64,000 nt of DNA, from NCBI GenBank assembly GCA_963594655.1, contig CAVBFD010000002.1:18728-82727 (forward strand), read 5' to 3'. Numbering within the stretch: position 1 is the stretch's first letter; each line of letters starts with the position of its first letter. The stretch is from Colivivens sp963594655 (GTDB taxonomy: Bacteria; Bacteroidota; Bacteroidia; Bacteroidales; Bacteroidaceae). This document shows positions 23,565-32,909 of the stretch, one piece after another. Both the position numbers and the translations under genes were made by a program. The notes beneath the pieces were generated by a model. The model saw only the letters and a list, made by a program, of their open reading frames with translations, was not told where the DNA came from and ran no database searches.

Positions 23565-25394
23565 ATGACAGTCACATTAATTGTCCTGATTCTGACCGTT
23601 GCTTTTTTCGTTTGGGGACGCATCCGTTCTGATGTGGTCGCCATTTCCGCGTTGGCAACTTTACTTTGTACCGGTATTCTGACACCAACCGAGGCCCTGG
23701 CCGGGTTCTCGTCAACAATCGTAGCCATGATGGTAGGTCTGTTCGTCGTCGGAGGTGCCATCCTGCGTACGGGACTCGCACAGACTGCAGGAAGCAAACT
23801 GATGAAAATAGCCAATGGCAATGAGACCTTGACATTCATTGTAGTCATGCTTGCCACAGCGTTTATCGGAGCTTTCGTAAGCAACACGGGTACGGTTGCC
23901 CTTATGATGCCCATCATCATCAGTATGGCTGCCCAAGGCGGATTCCAGGCTTCACGTATGCTCATGCCACTGGCTTTCGCTGGAAGCCTCGGCGGTATGC
24001 TCACCCTCATCGGTACACCTCCCAACCTTGTAATCGACGAGACCTTGAGGGAACATGGCTATGAGGGCCTGAAGTTCTTCTCGTTCCTTCCCGTAGGCTT
24101 GATCTGCATCTTCATCGGTATCGTGGTACTGATGCCGTTGAGCCGCTGGTTTCTCGTGAAGAAGGACTCCAAAAAGAAGTCCGGCAAGTCAAAGTCGCTG
24201 TCTGACCTCATGACTGAGTATCAGCTCAAGGAGAACGTCAGCAAGTATTCTGTCGATGACGACTCGCCCCTGAACGGCAAGAGCATACGGGAACTCGACC
24301 TGATGAACAGCTATGGCGTGACCATTATAGAAATAAGGAGTGAACGGATTCTCTACAAAGGACTGATACATGACGTGAACCAAAAGGCAGCGTTGCCCAC
24401 AACGGTGTTGCAGGCGGGCGACATCATATACTTCCTGAGCAAGAAACAGGACGTGGAACGGCTTGCAAAGGACTACAAGCTCACACGCATGGACGGTGCG
24501 GAACTGAACTTCTACGACCTTGGACTGGCTGAGGTGGTCGTGATGCAGGGTTCCCGACTGGAGGGCATGCGTATACGCGACTCGAAAATAAGGGAACACT
24601 GCGGTGTCAATGTACTTGCAGTACGACGCAACGGCGCATACCTCACTGAGGGTCTGAGCAATTGCAGGTTGCACAACGGAGACGTGTTGCTGATACAGGG
24701 TGACTGGAAGAAAATCATGTCCATGAACAACGACAACCAGGACTGGGTGCTTATAGGTCGTCCTGAAAAGTCTGCCGGTAAGGTGCTGATAGACTATAAG
24801 GCTACCACCGCCGCCGCCATCATGATAGCTATGGTGGCTGTTATGGTGTTCGACTTCATTCCCATCTCCCCAGTGACAGCAGTCATGATAGCGGCTGTAC
24901 TGACAGTCGTTTCCGGGTGTTTCCGCAATGTGGAGGATGCCTACCACACCATCAACTGGGAGAGCATCATGCTCATCGCGGCCATGATGCCCATGTCTAC
25001 GGCACTGGAGAAGACTGGTGTGTCCGCACTGGTGTCGCAGACCTTGGTAGACTCCCTCGGCTCGTACGGACCTACCGCACTGTTGGCTGGAATCTACTTC
25101 ACCACGTCACTCCTTACGATGTTCATCAGCAACACAGCCACCGCTGTGCTTATGGCCCCCATTGCCATGGTTGCCGCACAACAGGTGGGTGTCAGTCCGT
25201 ACGCCTTCCTCTTCGCCGTGACACTTGGAGCCAGCATGTGCTTTGCCTCGCCGTTCTCCACACCGCCAAACGCATTGGTGATGAAAGCCGGCAACTACTC
25301 GTTTATGGATTATGTGAAGGTGGGTCTGCCGCTTCAGTTGATTATCGGCATCGTGATGATTTTCGTGCTTCCGTTGCTCTTCCCGCTGCACTGA
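23565..25394 (+). CDS. SLC13/DASS-family permease with two TrkA-C domains
   Basis: The 609-residue membrane protein belongs to the SLC13-type ion:solute symporters (divalent anions such as sulfate or dicarboxylates). The N-terminal half has about six helices with the family motif FVSNTGTVALMMPII and SLGGMLTLIGTPPNLVI. A cytosolic insert at about residues 200-395 holds two RCK_C/TrkA-C ligand-binding domains (SPLNGKSIRELDL and GSRLEGMRIRDSKI). The C-terminal half repeats the transport core with FISNTATAVLMAPIA and FASPFSTPPNALVM. The two SNT motifs bind sodium and substrate in characterised members. The substrate here cannot be told from sequence. Confidence 0.9.
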   Translation: MTVTLIVLILTVAFFVWGRIRSDVVAISALATLLCTGILTPTEALAGFSSTIVAMMVGLFVVGGAILRTGLAQTAGSKLMKIANGNETLTFIVVMLATAFIGAFVSNTGTVALMMPIIISMAAQGGFQASRMLMPLAFAGSLGGMLTLIGTPPNLVIDETLREHGYEGLKFFSFLPVGLICIFIGIVVLMPLSRWFLVKKDSKKKSGKSKSLSDLMTEYQLKENVSKYSVDDDSPLNGKSIRELDLMNSYGVTIIEIRSERILYKGLIHDVNQKAALPTTVLQAGDIIYFLSKKQDVERLAKDYKLTRMDGAELNFYDLGLAEVVVMQGSRLEGMRIRDSKIREHCGVNVLAVRRNGAYLTEGLSNCRLHNGDVLLIQGDWKKIMSMNNDNQDWVLIGRPEKSAGKVLIDYKATTAAAIMIAMVAVMVFDFIPISPVTAVMIAAVLTVVSGCFRNVEDAYHTINWESIMLIAAMMPMSTALEKTGVSALVSQTLVDSLGSYGPTALLAGIYFTTSLLTMFISNTATAVLMAPIAMVAAQQVGVSPYAFLFAVTLGASMCFASPFSTPPNALVMKAGNYSFMDYVKVGLPLQLIIGIVMIFVLPLLFPLH

Positions 25395-25401
25395 CGGTAC
25401 T

Positions 25402-26154
25402 CTACTGGAAGGTAATCAAAGCCCTTACCGTTGTGGTCTCTTTGCCGTCAACCTCTCCCTTTCTCCGGATTTCAGCCTGATACTTCAACTGTCCGGTTTC
25501 CTTCAGGTAGAAGTTGAGGGTGTCACCGTAGTAGGACTCCGCCACATAGGCCACCTCTACCCTCTTCAGTTCGTGCTTCTCATAGAAGTCCCTGCTGAAC
25601 AGGTCGGCCAGATGCACGGCGTACTTCACGCTGTTGAAGTGTCCGTTACAGTCGAGGTCGTGGTATACGGGTTTGAGGGACATTACAGGGGCATCCACAT
25701 TCAACGGACGGATATGGCTGTGTCCTGCGATGTCGCATGTCTTGTCCGGATTGAGCAACTGGTCAAAGGCGTTGCCATAGTGCTGCACTATCTCCAGCGG
25801 CTGACGTGTCGTGTTGTCGATTATGGAATAGACAGTCCGCGCGTATCCCAGTACCTCTCCGTCCGCGGTGATTGCCGCATTTCGGTTTACGAACATACGG
25901 TATAGGCTTTCGAACCATGTCTCGACACTGTATTTCTCATACACGCGTGGCATACGGTTCATCTCTATCGTCATACGGGATATGACCCATGATCGACCCT
26001 CTTTCGCAAGGTCGCCCATACCGTGTCCCACCGCCTCTGAATTCATGTCGGCTGTGTCGAGGATGTTCCTCCCCAACACTTCAAACAGCAGTTCCTTCCT
26101 GAAGTCTACGTCGAACGCGTTCGCGCGGTAGTCGTTTTTGGTAACAGTATTCAT
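25402..26154 (-). CDS. Acyl-ACP thioesterase (double hot-dog)
   Basis: The 250-residue protein has the double hot-dog fold of plant FatA/FatB-type and bacterial acyl-ACP thioesterases, which release free fatty acids from acyl carrier protein. The N-terminal half includes GRNILDTADMNSEAVGHGM and RMTIEMNRMPRVYEKYSVETWFES. The second half carries the active-site signature DLDCNGHFNSVKYAVHLADLF, with the catalytic Asn-His pair. Chain-length preference is not predictable here. It is convergent with the transporter, with only 7 bases between the stops. A TAAATTTG -7 box lies 31 bases upstream of its start. Confidence 0.9.
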   Translation of the reverse strand: MNTVTKNDYRANAFDVDFRKELLFEVLGRNILDTADMNSEAVGHGMGDLAKEGRSWVISRMTIEMNRMPRVYEKYSVETWFESLYRMFVNRNAAITADGEVLGYARTVYSIIDNTTRQPLEIVQHYGNAFDQLLNPDKTCDIAGHSHIRPLNVDAPVMSLKPVYHDLDCNGHFNSVKYAVHLADLFSRDFYEKHELKRVEVAYVAESYYGDTLNFYLKETGQLKYQAEIRRKGEVDGKETTTVRALITFQ

Positions 26155-26184
26155 CTTGTCGTCTCCTTTCTTGTTTTACGTCTG

Positions 26185-26192
26185 CAAATTTA
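26185..26192 (-). promoter_or_regulatory. Possible -7 element for the thioesterase gene
   Basis: The minus-strand sequence TAAATTTG (26192-26185) fits the -7 box and is 31 bases before the start at 26154. I do not find a TTTG at the -33 spacing. Confidence 0.4.
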
Positions 26193-26293
26193 CAGACTTG
26201 CACACGAAAGTGTTCACGACAATGGATTTATTCTCCGCACGGCTTCTCACCGCAATAGAGGGTGTGCAGAATCATGCCGTACAGTTGCACACA

Positions 26294-26977
26294 CTACAGT
26301 GATTCGAGATACCGTCTTACCACACTGAAGGAACTGTCCGCCATGCTTGCCCAGAAGTCATTGTACTCATCTTCCTTTGATTCGGCGTCGGCTGTGTCAC
26401 TTATCACCCGGAACGAGATGAACGGCACACCGTGGAACTGGCAGGTCTGGGCTATAGCGCACGACTCCATGTCCACAGCCAGTCCGTCGGGGAACTTCTC
26501 CCTGATGTGTTTCATCACTTCCTTGTCGGTTACGAAGTGGTCGCCTGTGCAAATCATGCCTACATGTATTGGCGGCAGACTCTCGTCCAGACTCAGTGCC
26601 CTTGCTTTGTCCACCAGCCTACTGTCACTTGCGAACGGTTTCTGTATGTCAAGTACAAAGGTGTCGCCGTCGATTACCACATCATGATAAACAGTAGTCT
26701 CACTTGCGATGACATCCATAATCCTCAGTCGGTTGCCAAGTCCTCCGGCACAGCCAGAACTGACAACGCAGTCTGGACGGTAGGCGTTTATCAGTTCGTT
26801 CGCCCCTATTGCGGCTGCGACCTTACCGATACCACACTGGTGCAGAATCACCGTCTTGCCGTCCAGTTCACCCACGACATACGTGATGCCGTCCTTCACT
26901 TCCTTTTTCTTGTCCGCCAGCAATGCCACGAGACGTTCCATCTCTTTCTCCATTGCCACGATTACCGCTATCTTCAT
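26294..26977 (-). CDS. mtnN: 5'-methylthioadenosine/S-adenosylhomocysteine nucleosidase
   Basis: This 227-residue nucleosidase splits methylthioadenosine and S-adenosylhomocysteine, salvaging adenine and removing an inhibitor of methyltransferases. Landmarks are IAVIVAMEKEMERLV at the N-terminus, LHQCGIGKVAAAIGANELI, VVSSGCAGGLG, AVDMESCAIAQTCQFHGVPF (purine and ribose binding) and VISDTADAES with the catalytic aspartate. It starts 3 bases after the stop of the COG0523 gene, so the two are probably one transcript. Confidence 0.93.
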   Translation of the reverse strand: MKIAVIVAMEKEMERLVALLADKKKEVKDGITYVVGELDGKTVILHQCGIGKVAAAIGANELINAYRPDCVVSSGCAGGLGNRLRIMDVIASETTVYHDVVIDGDTFVLDIQKPFASDSRLVDKARALSLDESLPPIHVGMICTGDHFVTDKEVMKHIREKFPDGLAVDMESCAIAQTCQFHGVPFISFRVISDTADAESKEDEYNDFWASMADSSFSVVRRYLESL

Positions 26978-26980
26978 CCT

Positions 26981-28129
26981 TTAATCGTCTATCTTCACAA
27001 TTCTCAGACACTTGTCAAGTTCACGGCTGATGGCATCCTTGTCGAGGTTCTGGCCGATGAACACCAGTTTCTGCATCCTGTCGCCATATACATCGTCCCA
27101 GTCCTTCAGCACGTCGGGCTGAGAGTCCACCAACCGTTGGAAATCGTCCTTCGGCATGGTGGCGTACCACTGTCCGGCCTTGCTCACGGTCATCTGCCGT
27201 CCCGCCTGCTCGAAGATGTAGCACATGGCAGGCTCGTCGGCGAAGTAACAGATTCCCTTGGCGCGTATCACGTTCTTCGGCCAGTGCTTGCCCACAAACT
27301 CGTCGAAGAGTACGAGGTCGAGCGGCTGACGGCGGTAGTAGACGAACGTGCCGATGCCGTATTCGTCAGCCTCGCCTTCCTCCTCGTTTTCCTCCTCCGC
27401 CTCTTCCATGGCTTTCATCCATGCGGGGGACGTGGACACCTCACCGAAGTTGAACAGTCCGGTGCCTACAATCTTGTCGAGGTCAACGTCACCGTAGTCG
27501 CAGTTTATAATCTCCGCCTTGGGCTGTATGGCGCGTACTATCTTGCGTATGCGCTCCAGCTCTTCGGGTTCCACCTCAGACGCTTTGTTCAACAGGACGA
27601 TATTACAGAACTCAATCTGTTGGATGACCAGACTCTCAAGGTCATCGTCATCGATATTGTCCTTCATCAGGGCAGACCCGCCACCGAACTCGTCACGCAT
27701 ACGGAGCGCGTCGACCACGGTGACCACACAGTCCAGCACTGGATATCCGTCCTTGTGGAACCTCTCTTCCATATAAGGTATGGAACAGATGGTCTGGGCT
27801 ATCGGAGCTGGCTCACATATGCCGCTTGCCTCGATCACTATGTAGTCGAACCGTTTCATCTTGATGATGTCGGACAGTTGCTGCACCAGGTCCATCTTCA
27901 GTGTGCAGCAGATGCATCCGTTCTGAAGGGCGACCAGACTTTCGTCCTTCTGCCCCACTACCCCACCTTTCTGTATGAGGTCAGCGTCGATATTCACCTC
28001 ACCGATGTCGTTGACGATGACGGCGAACCTGATGCCTTTCCTGTTGGCGAGGATACGGTTCAACAAAGTGGTCTTTCCGCTGCCCAGATAACCTGTAAGC
28101 AGCAATACAGGTGTTGTGTTATTACTCAT
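26981..28129 (-). CDS. CobW/COG0523-family metallochaperone GTPase
   Basis: This 382-residue G3E GTPase has the Walker A motif GYLGSGKTTLLNRIL, the family's metal-binding GCICC motif (LQNGCICCTLKMD), EASGICEPAPIAQT and the guanine-specificity motif NKASE. The C-terminal CobW_C domain follows an acidic stretch (AMEEAEEENEEEGEADE, about residues 240-258). COG0523 proteins deliver zinc, cobalt or other metals to client enzymes. There is no His-rich tail and no Zur-type operator that I can identify, so the metal and client are unknown. It is immediately upstream of mtnN. Confidence 0.9.
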   Translation of the reverse strand: MSNNTTPVLLLTGYLGSGKTTLLNRILANRKGIRFAVIVNDIGEVNIDADLIQKGGVVGQKDESLVALQNGCICCTLKMDLVQQLSDIIKMKRFDYIVIEASGICEPAPIAQTICSIPYMEERFHKDGYPVLDCVVTVVDALRMRDEFGGGSALMKDNIDDDDLESLVIQQIEFCNIVLLNKASEVEPEELERIRKIVRAIQPKAEIINCDYGDVDLDKIVGTGLFNFGEVSTSPAWMKAMEEAEEENEEEGEADEYGIGTFVYYRRQPLDLVLFDEFVGKHWPKNVIRAKGICYFADEPAMCYIFEQAGRQMTVSKAGQWYATMPKDDFQRLVDSQPDVLKDWDDVYGDRMQKLVFIGQNLDKDAISRELDKCLRIVKIDD

Positions 28130-28174
28130 TTCTGTCTTTCTCCTATGTTAGATGTCTATTACGATGCACATTCC

Positions 28175-31100
28175 TCACTTGACCGCGGAAATAACGAACG
28201 TGAATGTCCTGTCCTGGCACGGCATCTGGTATTCGCTTCTCGGCCATGCGCCCCATGAGTTGACACAACCGATACCCATCTGACGCTGGGCGATGTGTAC
28301 TGAAGTGAGCGGACGCGGAGTGAGGTCGCCACTGTGACGCTGGGCCTTCTCCGTAGCCGGGTCAAGGTCGTCGTAGAGGTACGGGATGGACTGGCACTCC
28401 ATCGGTTCGGTAGACTCGAACATCAGACCGCGACCGTTCTTGTCAGTCACCTTCCAGTAGCGCACCTGGGTCTTGTTGCCCGATTCCTGCGGACGGATAT
28501 AACCCCAGTACTGGTCAGCCACCGTCTGCTTGTACACACCCAGGGTTGCGAAGTTGTTGCGGTCGATATAGTTCTCCTCTGGACCCTTGCCGTAGAACTC
28601 AATCTGGTCGTACGCCTGTTCCATCTCCAGTTCCATACCGTAACGCATGAGTTGCGGATACTTCTTGCCGTCCTCGCCCACAGTCATGGTCTCGGTCACG
28701 ATAACCTTACCTACAGGGGTGACCACATAAGTGAGACTGATCTTAGGCTTGGCAGCAGGGTTGTCTTCCTTCTTCTGTTCCGCCACATTGACTGTATAGT
28801 CCGCCTTCACCACGTAGTTGCCGCCCTCAGTCTCGTACTTGAAGTTGTCGAGATGCAGGTACGGGTTTCTCCATGTCCTAAGGTTGCGCTGCATTCCGGC
28901 GCCGAAGTCATTGTCAGTTGAGGCGCGCCAGAAGTCAGGTCTCAGTTCGTAGCCCTCCTTCATCACAGGCTTGCCGTCCACATCCATATATGCGATGTAG
29001 CCGTTGTCCTTGTTGAATGTCACGTCGAGACCTCCGGCCTTAACCACCAGATACACACTGTGGTCCTCCACCTCAACCTTGTCGGCTGATGTCCGGGCCA
29101 TCAGGGCTGCGGTGTCCACGAACTGGTAGTCGGTCAGCACAAACTGCTGGTAGGCCACCGTGTCGCCCTTCTTCTGAAGCGGACTGTCGGCATCCAGATC
29201 GTAACTTATGTTGCAGACAACCTCCTTACCGGCCAGTTTCTTGTTCTTCAGAGCCTTGGCGATTGCGGCTATCTTCACTGTCTTGCGTGACTGGGCCTTG
29301 ATATTGAGACCCGTCAGGTCCACACTACCCTCTTCTATCTTCTCGCCCTCGGCCTCCACAACATAATGCAGGGTGATGCCCTTGATAGGCTCAAAAAAAT
29401 TCTCGTTGAAGATTTCCACCTTGCCGCTCTTCTTGTCTACGAGGGTAGTCCAAATGTTCTGGTAGTAGTAGCGCACCTCCAGAGCGTGCGGATTAGGCAC
29501 ACGGTCGGGGTTGATGAGACCGTTACAGTTGAAGTTGTTGTCCGAAGCTGGGAAGCGTCCGTAGTCGCCACCGTACGTCCATATCTGCTTGCCGGTCACC
29601 TTACTCTTGGCGCGCAGTCCCTGATCGATATAGTCCCAGATGTAACCGCCCTGGTAAGCGGGGTACTTGCGCACCATATCCCAGTACTCCTTGAATCCTC
29701 CCTCAGAGTTGCCCATGGCATGAGCGTACTCGCACTGGATGAGCGGACGGGGATTGTCGCCCTGCAAGTATCTCTCACAGTGTTCATAGCCGGCGTACAT
29801 AGGACAGTAGATGTCGGTCTTGCCGTTCTGTCCCGCCTGTTCGAACTGACAGGGACGTGACGGGTCATACTGCTTCACCCAGTCGTACGCGTCCTCGAAG
29901 TTCTTGCCGTAGCCGGCCTCGTTGCCGAGCGACCACACGATAATCGCGGGATGGTTCTTGTAAGCCCTCAGATGGTTCTTCTGTCTCTCGATATGGGCGT
30001 CATGGTAATCCTCACGCTTGGCGAGAGTCTTGTCGCCGTACCCCATTCCGTGGCTCTCTATGTTGGACTCCGAGGTCATGTATATACCGTACTCGTCGCA
30101 CAGGTCATACCAGCGGGGGTCGTCGGGATAGTGGCAGGTGCGCACCGCGTTTATGTTCAGTTGCTTCATCACCTTCAGGTCCTGCACCATACGGTCGTAG
30201 CTTACCACATAGCCGTAGTCGGGATCCATCTCGTGGCGGTTGACACCCTTGATGAGGACAGGCTGTCCGTTGACCAGCAGTTGACGGTTCTTTATCTCCA
30301 CCTTACGGAAACCCACGTTCTGCGGAATGACCTCAACCACCTTGCCGTCCTTCTGGAGCGTGGTGTACAACTTATAAAGGTATGGGTCCTCACCGTTCCA
30401 CTTATGGCAGTCGGCAAACGCGATGACGCACTCCACGTTCTTCGCGGCGTCCACAGTCTGTTCCTTTACAGTCTGACCCGCCTTGTCCTTCAGTGTGAAC
30501 ACCACCTTACTGCCAGCCTCGGGCGACTGGATGTCGGCCTTGACAGTGAGCATACCGTCGCGGTAGTCGGGAGTTAGGTCGGGAGTGATGAACAGGTCAT
30601 GGATGTGGCTCACAGGACGGGCGTAGACATAACACTCACGGGCGATACCGCAGAGTCTCCAGAAGTCCTGGTCCTCCAGATAAGACCCGTCGCACCAGCG
30701 CATAATCTGCATGGCTATAAGGTTCTTCTCGCCCGGTTTCACGTAAGGGGTGATGTCGAACTCGGCAGCCACCTTCGAGTCCTCGCTGTAGCCCACATAC
30801 TGTCCGTTGACATACATGGTGAGGTTGCTCGTGGCAGACCCTATGTGGATGTATACCTTGTCGCCCTTCCAGTCGGCCGGCAGGGAGAAGTATTGGCGGT
30901 AGGAACCCACATGGTTCTCCAGATCCTGCACGTAAGGAGGGTTGGTCTCCCAGTCGTTGCGCCACGCGTAACAGTTGTTCACATAAGTAGCGTTGCCGTA
31001 GCCGTTCATTTCCCAGATACCGGGGACAGGCATCGTACCCCACTTGCTGTCGTCATAGTCCAACTTGTAGAAGCCGTCGGGACGCTTGTCCGCATCCTTG

Positions 31101-31327
31101 ACCCAGTTGAACTTCCACGTACCCTCGATGGAGAGGAAGCGGGAGGATTTCTCCTTCACGCCCGACTGTGCGAGCTGACTGTTCTCATAAGCGAAATAAG
31201 TAGCCACGTTGTCCAACCGGTTGTCGCTGTTGACCCTCGGGTCGTTCCAGCAGTTGGCAGGTTGGGCTTGTGACGCCAGGGACACGAGCGCCGCGCCCAA
31301 GGCAATAGTTAGGACCTTTGTGTTCAT
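28175..31327 (-). CDS. GH2 beta-galactosidase (LacZ-like), secreted
   Basis: The protein has 1050 residues. A signal peptide (MNTKVLTIALGAALVSLASQ, then AQP) is followed by the GH2 sugar-binding domain, an immunoglobulin-like domain, a TIM barrel with GVNRHEMDPDYG, acid/base region VWSLGNEAGYGK (about 465) and nucleophile region LIQCEYAHAMGNS (about 530), then further beta domains with a C-terminal Bgal_small_N-type domain. It probably removes terminal beta-galactose from plant or host glycans in the periplasm. The start is at 31327; the frame is open far upstream, but that part overlaps two conserved genes. A strong promoter and a two-copy leader repeat lie in front. Confidence 0.92.
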   Translation of the reverse strand: MNTKVLTIALGAALVSLASQAQPANCWNDPRVNSDNRLDNVATYFAYENSQLAQSGVKEKSSRFLSIEGTWKFNWVKDADKRPDGFYKLDYDDSKWGTMPVPGIWEMNGYGNATYVNNCYAWRNDWETNPPYVQDLENHVGSYRQYFSLPADWKGDKVYIHIGSATSNLTMYVNGQYVGYSEDSKVAAEFDITPYVKPGEKNLIAMQIMRWCDGSYLEDQDFWRLCGIARECYVYARPVSHIHDLFITPDLTPDYRDGMLTVKADIQSPEAGSKVVFTLKDKAGQTVKEQTVDAAKNVECVIAFADCHKWNGEDPYLYKLYTTLQKDGKVVEVIPQNVGFRKVEIKNRQLLVNGQPVLIKGVNRHEMDPDYGYVVSYDRMVQDLKVMKQLNINAVRTCHYPDDPRWYDLCDEYGIYMTSESNIESHGMGYGDKTLAKREDYHDAHIERQKNHLRAYKNHPAIIVWSLGNEAGYGKNFEDAYDWVKQYDPSRPCQFEQAGQNGKTDIYCPMYAGYEHCERYLQGDNPRPLIQCEYAHAMGNSEGGFKEYWDMVRKYPAYQGGYIWDYIDQGLRAKSKVTGKQIWTYGGDYGRFPASDNNFNCNGLINPDRVPNPHALEVRYYYQNIWTTLVDKKSGKVEIFNENFFEPIKGITLHYVVEAEGEKIEEGSVDLTGLNIKAQSRKTVKIAAIAKALKNKKLAGKEVVCNISYDLDADSPLQKKGDTVAYQQFVLTDYQFVDTAALMARTSADKVEVEDHSVYLVVKAGGLDVTFNKDNGYIAYMDVDGKPVMKEGYELRPDFWRASTDNDFGAGMQRNLRTWRNPYLHLDNFKYETEGGNYVVKADYTVNVAEQKKEDNPAAKPKISLTYVVTPVGKVIVTETMTVGEDGKKYPQLMRYGMELEMEQAYDQIEFYGKGPEENYIDRNNFATLGVYKQTVADQYWGYIRPQESGNKTQVRYWKVTDKNGRGLMFESTEPMECQSIPYLYDDLDPATEKAQRHSGDLTPRPLTSVHIAQRQMGIGCVNSWGAWPRSEYQMPCQDRTFTFVISAVK

Positions 31328-31370
31328 TGTATTGTTAATGATAATTTGCTGTATTGTCAATGATAATTTG
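31328..31370 (-). repeat. Two 21-base direct repeats in the beta-galactosidase leader
   Basis: On the plus strand, TGTATTGTTAATGATAATTTG (31328-31348) and TGTATTGTCAATGATAATTTG (31350-31370) differ at one base, with a 22-base period. On the coding strand they occupy nearly the whole leader, from about the predicted transcription start to the ATG. Confidence 0.85.
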
Positions 31371-31376
31371 ATGTTG

Positions 31377-31407
31377 CAAATATACGAAGAGTTGCCGACC
31401 CGACAAA
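31377..31407 (-). promoter_or_regulatory. Promoter of the GH2 beta-galactosidase (TTTG-N19-TATATTTG)
   Basis: On the minus strand, TTTG (31407-31404) and TATATTTG (31384-31377) are separated by exactly 19 bases. The start codon is 50 bases past the -7 box. Confidence 0.78.
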
Positions 31408-31425
31408 ACAATTGCCGCACAAGTT

Positions 31426-31953
31426 TCATTTCACCTTGCCGCCGCCAATCCAGCAGTCCACATAATACCGGCTGTTGAGGTCGTCCACGACAACCCCACG
31501 GGAACCGCTCGCATGGATGAACTTGTCGTCCTTGAGGTAGATGCCCACATGATTGATGTTCTTGCGCCTCACCTTTCCAGAAGTCACGAAGAACACGAGG
31601 TCGCCACACTTCAGTTTGCCCCTGCGTACCTTCTTGCAGTCCAACTCGTACTGGTCCGCGCTCTTGCGGTGGAGCGACTTCCCGTAGACCTTCTTGTAAA
31701 TCTGTGTGGTCAGTCCCGAACAGTCCACTCCCCTGCGGTCGTTGCCCCCGTAACGGTAGGGAACGCCTATCCACCGCGCGGACTCCACCATCAGTCCCCA
31801 GTCGTCGTCCACCCCTATGTCGAACCCCAGAGCCAGTCCGGCACGCACCAGTTCGCGCATATCCTGGTTCTTGTAGTACACGGATCGTGAACTGTGGCAG
31901 GAAGAGAGGATGGCCACAGTCACCGCGACCAGAAGACAGAGGCGCGCGTTCAT
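31426..31953 (-). CDS. NlpC/P60 (C40) peptidoglycan peptidase lipoprotein
   Basis: The 175-residue protein has a lipoprotein signal ending in ILSSC, then a C40 cysteine-peptidase domain. The catalytic cysteine is in RGVDCSGLTTQIYKKVYG, the histidine in NHVGIYLKDDKFIHAS, and PYRYGGNDRRG precedes the nucleophile as usual. It probably cleaves stem-peptide bonds in the cell wall from the outer or inner membrane. The start codon overlaps the trxB stop by four bases (ATGA), so translation is coupled to trxB. Confidence 0.9.
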   Translation of the reverse strand: MNARLCLLVAVTVAILSSCHSSRSVYYKNQDMRELVRAGLALGFDIGVDDDWGLMVESARWIGVPYRYGGNDRRGVDCSGLTTQIYKKVYGKSLHRKSADQYELDCKKVRRGKLKCGDLVFFVTSGKVRRKNINHVGIYLKDDKFIHASGSRGVVVDDLNSRYYVDCWIGGGKVK

Positions 31954-32879
31954 TCCGCCAAGTACTTCTCCGCCTCCATGGCGGCTTTACAGCCAGACGC
32001 CGCGGCCACGATGGCCTGTCTGTAGAGAGGGTCAGCCACGTCACCTGCGGCAAACACGCCCGGCACATTCGTCTTGGGAGTACCACCGACAGTCTTGATG
32101 AACCCCGTCTCGTTCGTCTCTATCCACGGCTTGAACACGTCTGAGTTGGGTTTGTGGCCTATGGCGAGGAAGAACCCGTCAATCGGCAGGTCGTAACGCG
32201 CCTCGTCAGTCTCACCCTTGCGACGCACCAGGTGCGCGCCCTCCACGCCGTTCTCTCCGTACAGTCCCTCGGTGTTGGTCTCGAACAGTACGTCAATCTT
32301 CTCGTTCTTCGCCACCCTGTCCTGCAAAATCTTTGAAGCGCGGAGATAAGGCTTGCGCACGATGAGGTACACCTTTGAGGCAAGTCCCGCCAGATAGAGT
32401 GCCTCGCCACAGGCAGTGTCGCCTCCGCCCACTACAGCCACCACCTTCTTGCGGTAGAAGAAGCCGTCGCACGTGGCACAGGCACTGACACCCTGTCCCA
32501 TGTATTTCTTCTCGTCAGCCAGTCCGAGGAACTTGGCGCTGGCTCCTGTGGCGATTATGACCGTGTCAGCCTCAACCTCACTACCGTCCTCGAAGCCGAA
32601 GACATAAGGAGCCTTGCCGAGGTCGCAACGCACACATACATGCTCACGGATCTCAACTCCGAACTTCTCCACCTGCTGACGCATCAGGTCCATCAAGTCC
32701 TGTCCCGACAGTTCCTCCGGGTGTCCCGGGAAGTTCTCTATTGAGTCAGTGATGGTCAGTTGTCCTCCCGGTTGTATTCCTTCATAGACAACTGGCTTCA
32801 GGTTAGCCCTACTTGCATAAATGGCGGCGGTGTATCCCGCCGGTCCCGATCCGATAATAAGACACTTAATATGTTCCAT
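31950..32879 (-). CDS. trxB: Thioredoxin reductase
   Basis: This 309-residue flavoprotein passes electrons from NADPH to thioredoxin. The FAD-binding motif is IIGSGPAGYTAAIYASRA, the redox-active motif is SACATCDGFFY, the NADPH-binding motif is VVGGGDTACGEALYL, and VFAAGDVADPLYRQ closes the FAD site. The length is standard. It lies 30 bases after lolA and overlaps the NlpC/P60 gene by four bases. The plus-strand window also holds two periplasmic TlpA proteins, which would need a reduced thioredoxin pool. Confidence 0.95.
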   Translation of the reverse strand: MEHIKCLIIGSGPAGYTAAIYASRANLKPVVYEGIQPGGQLTITDSIENFPGHPEELSGQDLMDLMRQQVEKFGVEIREHVCVRCDLGKAPYVFGFEDGSEVEADTVIIATGASAKFLGLADEKKYMGQGVSACATCDGFFYRKKVVAVVGGGDTACGEALYLAGLASKVYLIVRKPYLRASKILQDRVAKNEKIDVLFETNTEGLYGENGVEGAHLVRRKGETDEARYDLPIDGFFLAIGHKPNSDVFKPWIETNETGFIKTVGGTPKTNVPGVFAAGDVADPLYRQAIVAAASGCKAAMEAEKYLAE

Positions 32880-32909
32880 TCCTAATACGTATATCCTTTG
32901 TTGTGATTT

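Noticed and set aside
26432..28258. Long open frame on the plus strand (608 codons) opposite mtnN and the COG0523 gene
   Set aside because: It is the antisense of two clearly conserved genes, has a His/Val/Leu-rich composition typical of antisense frames, and shows no domain.
31328..31370. Two-unit direct repeat considered as a CRISPR remnant
   Set aside because: The units are adjacent with a one-base gap and no spacer, and there are no cas genes.
31328..32086. Upstream extension of the beta-galactosidase frame by about 250 codons
   Set aside because: It overlaps the NlpC/P60 and trxB genes out of frame; the signal peptide, promoter and leader place the start at 31327.
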